Of a stretch of DNA of 51,261 nucleotides, positions 1 through 6,054 are shown in pieces; position 1 is the first letter of the stretch, and each line of letters opens with the position of its first letter. The notes beneath the pieces were generated by a model. It had not been told where the DNA came from. It searched no databases and saw nothing but the letters and a program-made list of their open reading frames with translations. A program made the position numbers and the translations under genes. The DNA comes from Lachnospiraceae bacterium (lineage in GTDB: Bacteria > Bacillota > Clostridia > Oscillospirales > Ruminococcaceae): positions 1 through 51,261 of the forward strand of contig JAMPFE010000015.1 in assembly GCA_023664705.1 (NCBI GenBank), read 5' to 3'.

Positions 1-138
1 CGCCCGAAAAACAGTATACCACATTTTGTATGCAGTGAAAAGAAAGCATACTATTGACTAACCAATTTTTGGAAATTCATACAAGATTATACCAGAATTA
101 TTGTACATTTTGTGCAATACAAAAACCGTGCAAAAATG

Positions 139-171
139 AAAAAGGGCATCACCTAACGACAATGCCCTTTT
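139..171 (-). terminator. Intrinsic terminator downstream of tmRNA
   Basis: An inverted repeat of about 10 bp (AAAAGGGCAT / ATGCCCTTTT) with a 12-nt loop is followed by T-rich sequence on both strands. It lies about 95 bp beyond the tmRNA 3' end and probably stops its transcription. It could also serve a gene coming from the left. No gene is seen between 1 and 265. Confidence 0.75.
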
Positions 172-265
172 CATTTCATTTTTTTGCAGCAATACGAACC
201 GACAGCAGGAACACGCCATTCAACATAGTAATGGAAACCCCCGCAGGGTTCGTATAACTCGCCTT

Positions 266-616
266 TGGTGGAGCCGAGGGGAATTGAACCCCTGTCCGAA
301 AACCCGTCCGCGCGATCTTCTCCGAGTGCAGCTTATCAATTAAAATTCCCTCACGCGAACGCCGACAAGCAGGCTTTCGCGTTTGGTAGCCTTAAATACA
401 ACGAGAGCTATAAGGCTATTCGCTCAAGTCGTTCACCGCTAGTCGACGCCATATCCCCGCCCGCGGTACTGCGGAGCATGACGGCAGCGCGCTTAGGCAG
501 CTGCTAAAACGAGATCTTCGTCTGCGTTTAAATTTAAGTTGCGACTTTTAAAGTGATTTCGCCCTCACTACTCGCTTATCGCGTTTCTGAATCCCCGTCG
601 AAGCCTTTACGACCCC
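266..616 (-). ncRNA. ssrA: tmRNA (transfer-messenger RNA)
   Basis: On the minus strand the RNA starts GGGGTCGTAAAGGCTTCGAC and ends with a T-arm and acceptor stem finishing CGGCTCCACCA, both hallmarks of tmRNA. Length is 351 nt, normal for the family. It rescues stalled ribosomes, acting as alanyl-tRNA and then as template for a degradation tag. A tag-like frame reads NADEDLVLAAA and a stop near 491-526, but the usual resume motif AGTC-GCA at about 536-541 is one base out of frame with it: GCA ACT TAA. A single extra A there would give a continuous ANLNLNADEDLVLAAA tag. So either the resume codon is unusual or one base is missing. Confidence 0.95.
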
Positions 617-629
617 TTATGGATATATT

Positions 630-658
630 ATTATATCACAAAAACCGCGCTTTGTCAA
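630..658 (-). promoter_or_regulatory. Promoter of tmRNA
   Basis: On the minus strand there is a perfect TTGACA (653-658), a 17-bp spacer and TATAAT (630-635). The mature tmRNA 5' end lies 13 bp beyond the -10 box, consistent with a short leader removed by RNase P. Confidence 0.85.
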
Positions 659-734
659 GTGTTTTTTGCGAATTTTCCGCAAAACAAAATCCCCCGTTTT
701 TCGGCAAAACGGGGGAAAATACATTTTTCGGAAA

Positions 735-1907
735 TCAAAGATACTTTTTCAGCGCCTCCGCCTTGTCGGTTTTCTCCCAGGCAACGTCCAAGTCCTCGCG
801 CCCCATGTGCCCGTAAGCGGCAACCTGCTTATACTGCGGCTTTCTGAGGTCAAGCGTCTTGATTATAGCCGCGGGACGGAGGTCGAATTCCTTCGTCACA
901 GCCTCGGCAATTTTCTCGTCGGAGATCTTCCCCGTTCCGAACGTATCGACCATCACGGACACGGGCTTCGCGACGCCGATAGCGTAAGCGAGCTGTATCT
1001 CGGCTTTGTCGGCAAGCCCCGCGGCAACGATGTTCTTGGCAACGTAGCGCGCCATATAAGCCGCCGAGCGGTCGACCTTGGTCGGGTCCTTCCCCGAGAA
1101 CGCCCCGCCGCCGTGGCGCGAATATCCGCCGTATGTATCAACGATTATCTTCCGCCCCGTAAGCCCGCTGTCGCCCATGGGACCGCCGACCACGAAGCGC
1201 CCCGTGGGATTGACGAAATACTTGGTGTTCCCGTCGAGGAGCTCCGCGGGAACGGTAGTCTTGATGATTTTCTCGATAACGTCCGCGCGTATCTGCTCCG
1301 GCGTAACATCGGCCTTATGCTGCGAGGACACAACGACCGTATCCACGCGCACGGGCTTGTCGCCGTCGTACTCCACCGTCACCTGCGTCTTGCCGTCGGG
1401 CAGCAGATAAGGCAGCGTGCCGTTTTTGCGCACCTCGGTGAGCTTCTTCGCGAGCTTATGCGCCAGGCTTATCGGCATCGGCATCAGCTCGGGCGTCTCG
1501 TTGCACGCGAACCCGAACATCATGCCCTGATCTCCCGCCCCGACGTCATTCTCGTTCTTGTTCCTCCCCTCGAGAGCGTTGTTAACTCCCATAGCAATAT
1601 CGGGCGACTGCTTGTCGAGGATAGTGTACACCGCGCAGGTATCCGCGTCAAAGCCGTATTCGCTCGAGGTGTAGCCTATCCCGCGGACGGTCTCGCGCAC
1701 TATCGACGGAATATCGACGTTCGCGGTAGTGGTAATTTCTCCCATGACCGTCACCATTCCCGTCGTAGTGGTAGTCTCGCACGCGACGCGCCCCATGGGA
1801 TCCTGCGCCAGAATAGCGTCCAGAACCGCGTCGGAGATGTTGTCGCAGATCTTGTCGGGGTGCCCCTCGGTAACGCTCTCCGAGGTGAATAATCTTTTCG
1901 TGTTCAT
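735..1907 (-). CDS. metK: S-adenosylmethionine synthetase
   Basis: The 390-residue product makes SAM from methionine and ATP in the cytoplasm. Family motifs are present: N-terminal GHPDKICD, GAGDQGMMFGFACNET in the middle, and GGGAFSGKDPTKVDRSAAY, the P-loop-like glycine-rich stretch near the C-terminal third. Length matches the family (about 390). I chose the ATG at 1907 rather than a TTG two codons upstream because AAGGAAGG (around 1915-1922) sits 7 nt before the ATG. The gene lies directly behind a SAM-I riboswitch and its terminator hairpin, so end-product control by transcription attenuation is expected. Confidence 0.98.
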   Translation of the reverse strand: MNTKRLFTSESVTEGHPDKICDNISDAVLDAILAQDPMGRVACETTTTTGMVTVMGEITTTANVDIPSIVRETVRGIGYTSSEYGFDADTCAVYTILDKQSPDIAMGVNNALEGRNKNENDVGAGDQGMMFGFACNETPELMPMPISLAHKLAKKLTEVRKNGTLPYLLPDGKTQVTVEYDGDKPVRVDTVVVSSQHKADVTPEQIRADVIEKIIKTTVPAELLDGNTKYFVNPTGRFVVGGPMGDSGLTGRKIIVDTYGGYSRHGGGAFSGKDPTKVDRSAAYMARYVAKNIVAAGLADKAEIQLAYAIGVAKPVSVMVDTFGTGKISDEKIAEAVTKEFDLRPAAIIKTLDLRKPQYKQVAAYGHMGREDLDVAWEKTDKAEALKKYL

Positions 1908-1929
1908 AGCCAAACCTTCCTTTTAAAAT

Positions 1930-1965
1930 ACAACAAAATGCTCGCTCTCTGTTAAGGAGCGAGCA
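1930..1965 (-). terminator. Expression-platform terminator of the metK riboswitch
   Basis: TGCTCGCTC/GAGCGAGCA (arms 1939-1947 and 1957-1965) forms a strong hairpin followed on the minus strand by ATTTTGTTGTATTTT. Its 5' arm and loop (CGCTCCTTA) can instead pair with TAAGGAGTG, the 3' side of riboswitch helix P1, making an antiterminator. With SAM bound, P1 forms and the terminator folds. Confidence 0.85.
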
Positions 1966-2250
1966 GCATATATCCGTTCACTCCTTATCTTTCGGCAAAG
2001 TAAAACTTTCCGCAGGATGTAGCACCTTGAACAGTTGACATTGTACAGTTGACAGTTGATAGTTTAGGTTTGATGCAAGTGATAGCGTTTGTAGCGTAAG
2101 GCTAAGACGCCTTGTGTTGCTGCTACAAACGCTGCCGCTTTCGTCACTTCCTAAACTGTCAACTATCAACTGTACACTGTCAACTGACAGGTTGCCGGGC
2201 TTCATAGGGACCGGTCCCCCGCCTTTCGGGCTGAAGCCTCTCTTGATAAG
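1966..2250 (-). promoter_or_regulatory. SAM-I riboswitch (S-box) with enlarged P3 loop
   Basis: Reading the minus strand, the S-box consensus is clear: CTTATCAAGAG at the 5' side of P1, a P2 arm ending ATGAAGCCCGGCAACC, then the P3 3' side GGTGCTACATCC, and AGATAAG closing P1 (1984-1989). The aptamer is split: 163 nt of a palindromic repeat (2027-2189) sit between GGCAACC (2190-2196) and GGTGC (2022-2026), i.e. in the terminal loop of P3, where length is known to vary. All core elements flanking the insert look intact, so ligand binding is plausible. Confidence 0.9.
2027..2189. repeat. Palindromic repeat inserted in the riboswitch P3 loop
   Basis: The two ends are near-perfect inverted copies of about 37 bp, each built from ACAGTTGACA-type heptamers and ending GTTTAGG, with a further inner stem AGCGTTTGTAGC/GCTACAAACGCT. 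The terminal motif recurs at 5543-5674 with a different interior, so this is a family of dispersed palindromic elements. It would fold into one long hairpin extending P3. Confidence 0.85.
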
Positions 2251-2285
2251 GCATTTTATTGAAAGCGCAATGTGCTTCTGTCACA

Positions 2286-2314
2286 AGTATAGCATATTAT
2301 GCCGTACTTGTCAA
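2286..2314 (-). promoter_or_regulatory. Promoter of metK leader
   Basis: On the minus strand: TTGACA (2309-2314), 17-bp spacer, TATACT (2286-2291). Transcription would start near 2279, about 30 nt before the riboswitch P1 helix. Confidence 0.8.
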
Positions 2315-2360
2315 TAGCTTTTCGACAATTTTCCGCAGAAAAATAAATAGCCGCTGCGCC

Positions 2361-2389
2361 TTGACAAATCAACATTTTTTTGATATAAT
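2361..2389 (+). promoter_or_regulatory. Promoter of the 53-residue ORF
   Basis: TTGACA (2361-2366), exactly 17 bp, then TATAAT (2384-2389): a full-consensus sigma-A promoter that faces only the small ORF at 2426. Confidence 0.8.
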
Positions 2390-2425
2390 GATATTACCCG
2401 AAAATCGAAAGGAGCGTGAACGGCG

Positions 2426-2587
2426 GTGGACGAAATGACAGGAAAAGAAATGTACAATGTTATTCAAGTTTTGGAGGTTCTCAACGCAACGGATGAACAA
2501 ATCGTTAAAGCCGTAAAGTTTGTTGAGACGTCTGACCCCGCCAAGCTTGAAGAATTGAAAAGATCGGTAGAGGCGCTGACAAATTGA
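2426..2587 (+). CDS. Small protein of unknown function, 53 aa
   Basis: A GTG-initiated ORF (MDEMTGKEMYNVIQ...) with GGAG at 2411-2414, 11 nt before the start. A second possible start is the ATG at 2435. The product is acidic, with two probable amphipathic helices and no membrane segment or cysteine. It is not a recognised family. A consensus promoter upstream and a strong hairpin terminator 13 bp downstream make a stand-alone transcription unit, the best argument that it is a real gene. The GTG at 2416 in another frame gives only 26 codons. Confidence 0.55.
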   Translation: MDEMTGKEMYNVIQVLEVLNATDEQIVKAVKFVETSDPAKLEELKRSVEALTN

Positions 2588-2599
2588 TATACAAACCAA

Positions 2600-2626
2600 G
2601 CCCGCGGTGTTTTTCTCACCGCGGGC
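2600..2626. terminator. Shared convergent terminator
   Basis: GCCCGCGGTG (2600-2609) and CACCGCGGGC (2617-2626) form a perfect 10-bp GC-rich stem with a 7-nt loop. It lies between the small plus-strand ORF and the minus-strand SCP2 gene and can serve both. Confidence 0.75.
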
Positions 2627-2631
2627 TCGAT

Positions 2632-2952
2632 TTACATTTTGATAAGCTTCGAGAACTCCAGCGCCTTGCCGAGGTCGCCCTCGACCTTAAGCTTCCCCGT
2701 AGTGTACGCGATAACGGGGTCGAGCTTTCCGTCCATAAGCTTCACAAAGTTGGCGGGCTCGAGCGTAAGCGCGCAGGAGCGGTCGTGATAGTCGTAAGGC
2801 TCCGCGGAGACCTTTCCGTCCTTGACCTCCACATAGAACACGCCGCCGTCCTTTCCCGTAAGGTTCACCTGAACCGCCAGAAAATCCGTCCCCGACGCGT
2901 CAACGTCCTTCGCCATTTCTTTCACCCTTGCCATGATCTCATCGAATGTCAT
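2632..2952 (-). CDS. SCP2 sterol-binding-domain protein
   Basis: A 106-residue protein that consists of one SCP2-like (sterol carrier) domain: an N-terminal helix (MTFDEIMARVKEMAKD), a beta-sheet stretch with Gly-Lys-Asp-Gly turns, and the family-typical ending in which a small lid region (MDGKLDPVIAYTTGKLKVEGDLGKALEF) precedes a terminal helix. In bacteria such single-domain proteins are thought to bind lipids or acyl chains, but the ligand is unknown. AAAGGAG precedes the ATG by 6 nt. Monocistronic by appearance. Confidence 0.85.
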   Translation of the reverse strand: MTFDEIMARVKEMAKDVDASGTDFLAVQVNLTGKDGGVFYVEVKDGKVSAEPYDYHDRSCALTLEPANFVKLMDGKLDPVIAYTTGKLKVEGDLGKALEFSKLIKM

Positions 2953-3021
2953 AAATTAACTCCTTTCCGTTTTCGTATATTATACCACACTTTTCTAAAA
3001 ATGTCAAGTAAATATTCAGAC

Positions 3022-3777
3022 TTACCGATAATCGGCAATATCTATCCAAGTAAGCAGCAGCTCCCTCTGCTCGGGACGGCGGAATTTAAGCTGCGCCGCC
3101 GCGACTATCGGCAGCCAATCGTGAACATAATTCACGGGAGTGCCCGTCTTGTTGCAGTAAATTTTCAGATACCTCTCGCCCCATTCCGTGTGGTGCTTCA
3201 GGCAGAAATTGAAGTACGTCCTCGCGACGTCCGCCGCGGCGTTTCCCTGCTTCGCCTTCAGCCAGTCGACGATAAAAGCTCCGTCCTCTCCCGCAATGAT
3301 ATTGTCGGGCGAAAGGTCGCCGTGGCAGAGCTTGATATGCTTCGGCATAGCCTCCAGCCTTGTCAGCAGGTCGTACTTTTTCACGTCGTCAATCATGTCC
3401 AGCCCCTCGATAGAGCGCTTCAGATAGTCCGTCAAGCGGCTTATCTTCGCGGAGTGCAGCGAGTTTACCTCGATTTGCAGGTCTGCCATTTTCCCGAGAT
3501 ACCCGTCAGCTTCAGCGGGATTTTCCCTCATAAGTTGCTCAAAGGTCTTTCCGGGAATATGCTCGTAAATCACAGCCCATTGCCCGTCTATCTTCGTTAT
3601 CCCCTCGAATTGCGGGATACGCGCAAAGCCCGTCTCCTCGACGCGCGTATGCGTCAGCGCCTCGTACAGCACGACGCTCTTCGGCTCGTCGGGGTCCTTG
3701 AAAACCTTAACGCACCTGCCGTCGGCTTCGTACACCCGAACCTTTTCGCTTTCCGCGATCAGCTTTTTGAGTTCCAT
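3022..3777 (-). CDS. Aminoglycoside/choline-kinase-like phosphotransferase
   Basis: The 251-residue product has the protein-kinase-like fold of the APH/choline kinase superfamily. Visible features: an N-lobe with VYEADGRCVKVF (the lysine that binds ATP), VIYEHIPGKTFEQLM in the hinge, catalytic loop HGDLSPDNII (Asp and Asn), and the metal-binding IVDW in the DFG position. The substrate cannot be told from sequence; this subfamily is not a known resistance determinant. AGAGGA lies 10 nt before the ATG. It is separate from its neighbours and shows no membrane segment or signal peptide. Confidence 0.8.
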   Translation of the reverse strand: MELKKLIAESEKVRVYEADGRCVKVFKDPDEPKSVVLYEALTHTRVEETGFARIPQFEGITKIDGQWAVIYEHIPGKTFEQLMRENPAEADGYLGKMADLQIEVNSLHSAKISRLTDYLKRSIEGLDMIDDVKKYDLLTRLEAMPKHIKLCHGDLSPDNIIAGEDGAFIVDWLKAKQGNAAADVARTYFNFCLKHHTEWGERYLKIYCNKTGTPVNYVHDWLPIVAAAQLKFRRPEQRELLLTWIDIADYR

Positions 3778-3829
3778 ATCATCACATTCCTCTCTTTAAA
3801 ATCATAATTTATTTTATCCAATTGCTGTT

Positions 3830-4516
3830 TCATTGTTTGGAATAAAATGTCTGTAATTCCTTGATATCAAATTCTCTATCGAGATAAATTATCTCATCTG
3901 CTATATGTTTAATAAAAGCGTCGCTGCCGCACGGAAGTACGACCATCGCGCCGCTTTCCGTTAATTCCCTAAGGCATTTCAATAAACTCGAACGGCACAT
4001 TTGGTAATAAAAATTGCTTGTGTTATACGGCGCAAAAAAGATGCGTTTGTTTTGCGCATAGCCCAAAGCAGCGGCGGCTCGCCATCTTTCGCCGCTAAGG
4101 CGATTAAATTTACGGCTTGATCGCTCGGGCGTCAACAGAAATTTCTCGGCTATATCTTGAAGCTTTGTTTCGTTTGCCTCGTTCTTTAAAGCGTGTAAAA
4201 TAGCCTTTTTGACGACCTTGTTTCCGTAGCTTTCCCTAAGCGGCTCTAAATTCCAACCGATTTCATTTAAACGGCTTTGAGATATTAAATTACCGTTGAA
4301 ATACACCTTTACATTATCAAAGCTTATCCGCCCTCCCAGAAAGTAAGAAAGAAATTCACACCCCTGCCCGTGCTCGCTTACCAAACCATAAATCTTTCCG
4401 CTTTCCAAAGAAAGATCACAATAGTACCAAGTATCATTTAATGCCTCATCATACCCCGTCACGACCGACTTACAAGATGATGTATCAATTGTTATTGCAA
4501 ATGGCTCTGCGATCAA
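3830..4516 (-). CDS. Degenerate ABC-ATPase-like protein
   Basis: The 228-residue product follows the layout of an ABC transporter ATPase but with key residues lost. Where Walker A should be (about residues 44-56) it has GLVSEHGQGCEF, with no Lys-Ser/Thr. The signature region (about 138) reads RLSGERWRAAAALGYAQ, close to LSGGQ. The Walker B position reads RIFFAPYN with no Asp-Glu. The start is a TTG with GGAGG (4526-4530) 9 nt upstream. No permease is adjacent. It probably does not hydrolyse ATP and may be a regulatory or structural partner; this is inference. Confidence 0.6.
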   Translation of the reverse strand: MIAEPFAITIDTSSCKSVVTGYDEALNDTWYYCDLSLESGKIYGLVSEHGQGCEFLSYFLGGRISFDNVKVYFNGNLISQSRLNEIGWNLEPLRESYGNKVVKKAILHALKNEANETKLQDIAEKFLLTPERSSRKFNRLSGERWRAAAALGYAQNKRIFFAPYNTSNFYYQMCRSSLLKCLRELTESGAMVVLPCGSDAFIKHIADEIIYLDREFDIKELQTFYSKQ

Positions 4517-4555
4517 ACTTCTATACCTCCAAGTTCTAATTTGTATCTATATTTA

Positions 4556-4584
4556 ATTATATCACGTCCCCCCGCCGTTGTAAA
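4556..4584 (-). promoter_or_regulatory. Promoter of the degenerate ABC-like gene
   Basis: On the minus strand: TTTACA (4579-4584), 17-bp spacer, TATAAT (4556-4561), about 40 bp before the TTG start. Confidence 0.65.
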
Positions 4585-4675
4585 GCATTTTTATAAAATT
4601 TAAACAATTTGTTAAATTTCTATGAGGAGTTTTTGTGCAAATTCACCTTAAAATATATGTAACACCCATATTTTA

Positions 4676-4704
4676 TTGACACAAACGCGCAAATATGCTA
4701 TAAT
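4676..4704 (+). promoter_or_regulatory. Promoter of the solute-binding lipoprotein
   Basis: TTGACA (4676-4681), 17 bp, TATAAT (4699-4704), then AAAGGAG at 4721-4727, 8 nt before the ATG at 4736. The promoter overlaps the upstream in-frame extension, which shows that translation cannot begin there. Confidence 0.85.
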
Positions 4705-4735
4705 TAAAAAGCAAATACAAAAAGGAGCGAAAAAA

Positions 4736-5545
4736 ATGTCTCTAAAGAAATCTATCGTCTCATTCACAGCGGCTTGCCTCGGCCTTGCAATGCTGTCGGG
4801 CTGCGTCCCCGCGAACACGGTGTTCTCGGCGGACGATCTCCCCGGAAAGTCCATCGGCGTCCAGCAGGGCACGACGGGCGACAGCTTCGCGAAAGCCCTC
4901 GAGGAGACCCCCGCGGAGGGTGCGAAGCCCGCCAAGGTCGTGCGCTACGCCAAGGGCGCGGACGCCGTCGAGGCGCTCAAACAGGGCAAAATAGACTGCG
5001 TTATGATAGACGACGAGCCCGCCAAGGTGTTCGTCGCCGAAAACGCCGACCTTCAAATACTCCCCGACCCCTTCGCCGACGAGGACTACGCCATCGCCGT
5101 AAACAAAAGCAACAAGGAGCTTACCGAAAGCCTCAACGCGGCAATGCGCGAGCTCAAGGAGGACGGCACGATCGACAAAATACTCGGCAGCTACATCGGC
5201 GACGATACGGGAAATTACAAATATACGTCGCCCGAGGGAGTCGACCGCGGCAACGGCAAGCTCGTTATGGCGACCAACGCGGAGTTCCCGCCCTACGAAA
5301 TGCGCGATGAAAACGACAATATCGTCGGTATCGACCCCGATATTTTTCAGGCGCTGTGCGACAAGCTGGACTGCGAACCCGTTATCGAGCATATGGAGTT
5401 CGAGGAGATAATCCCCGCCGTCAAGGACGGCAGGGCCGACGTTGGCATGGCGGGCATGACCGTCGACGCCGAAAGGCTTGCGGAGGTCGATTTCACGGAC
5501 AGCTACGCAAAGGGTGTTCAGGTCATCATCACGCGCAAGAATTGA
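4736..5545 (+). CDS. Circularly permuted amino-acid-binding lipoprotein
   Basis: A 269-residue lipoprotein (signal peptide with lipobox LSGC, Cys23) of the family-3 solute-binding proteins that capture polar amino acids for ABC importers. The domain order is inverted. Residues 31-155 resemble the usual C-terminal half (DLPGKSIGVQQGTTGD, then KIDCVMIDDEPAKVF, then ELKEDGTIDKILGSY). Residues 174-269 resemble the usual N-terminal half (KLVMATNAEFPPYEM, NIVGIDPDIFQAL, GRADVGMAGMTVDAERLAEVDFTDSY). Together they amount to one full domain. No permease or ATPase gene is adjacent. A consensus promoter and ribosome binding site fix the ATG. Confidence 0.85.
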   Translation: MSLKKSIVSFTAACLGLAMLSGCVPANTVFSADDLPGKSIGVQQGTTGDSFAKALEETPAEGAKPAKVVRYAKGADAVEALKQGKIDCVMIDDEPAKVFVAENADLQILPDPFADEDYAIAVNKSNKELTESLNAAMRELKEDGTIDKILGSYIGDDTGNYKYTSPEGVDRGNGKLVMATNAEFPPYEMRDENDNIVGIDPDIFQALCDKLDCEPVIEHMEFEEIIPAVKDGRADVGMAGMTVDAERLAEVDFTDSYAKGVQVIITRKN

Positions 5546-5674
5546 CAGTTGACAATGTACAGTGTACAGTTGACAGTTAAGGTGCGCCGCTGCGCGGCGC
5601 AATATTTTAAAATCGCCGCCGCAGGCGGTGTTCCGAAACTGTCAATTGTCAACTATCAACTGTCAACTGTAAAC
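5543..5674. repeat. Palindromic GTTGACA repeat element
   Basis: Inverted ends of about 35 bp made of ACAGTTGACA-type units, starting at the stop codon of the lipoprotein gene (5543-5578) and mirrored at 5638-5674. The interior is GC-rich with smaller palindromes. The ends match those of the element in the metK riboswitch, but the interior does not. Its position suggests it may also act as a 3' transcript end. Confidence 0.8.
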
Positions 5675-5700
5675 TTTCCCGCAAATTCATCATAGTTCAT

Positions 5701-5880
5701 CCGAAACTGCAATTTACTGCAATCATTTTCCTCCCCGAAATTTCGGCAAAATAATTTCCAGTTTTTGACATAAAATTACATTATTTCCAAATATTTACAC
5801 CGCAAAACTGCAAATAACCGCATTTAACTGCAAAACGACTGCAAAAAACTGAACGAGACCTGCAAAAGACTGCAAATTTT
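5701..5880 (-). repeat. Dispersed phased-TTTTGCAG element, copy 1
   Basis: CTGCAAA boxes occur at 5808, 5818 (CCGCA), 5828, 5839, 5849 (CTGAA), 5860 and 5870, i.e. every 10-11 bp, followed on the minus strand by an AT-rich core containing GTAAATATTTGGAAAT and TGTAATTTTATGT, and then a second pair of boxes at 5707/5717. The minus strand aligns along its length with 44611-44776. Confidence 0.8.
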
Positions 5881-5993
5881 ACCAAGTTTACTTGTCAATT
5901 AGCGGCAATAAGTATTAAGAGCCGAAAATTACCAATAATAAATTTGTAAATATGCCCAAAAAGCCGCAGAAAAATTTGTGCAAAACACCGCCC

Positions 5994-6021
5994 TTGTAAG
6001 TTGCCGAAAATGTGCTATAAT
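5994..6021 (+). promoter_or_regulatory. Promoter of the GH94 phosphorylase
   Basis: TTGTAA (5994-5999), 16-bp spacer, TATAAT (6016-6021). GGAGG at 6043-6047 lies 7 nt before the ATG. Confidence 0.6.
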
Positions 6022-6054
6022 TAACTTAAATAAAACCAAAACGGAGGTCTTACT

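Noticed and set aside
13..41. Leftward promoter at the window edge
   Set aside because: TATACT with a poor -35 box is too weak, and no gene can be seen in the few bases left of it.
2416..2496. Alternative 26-codon ORF starting with GTG at 2416
   Set aside because: Very close to the GGAG box (spacing one base) and much shorter than the 53-codon frame that follows.
3022..3777. Aminoglycoside resistance gene
   Set aside because: The kinase-like motifs are shared by many phosphotransferases; nothing points to antibiotic substrates.
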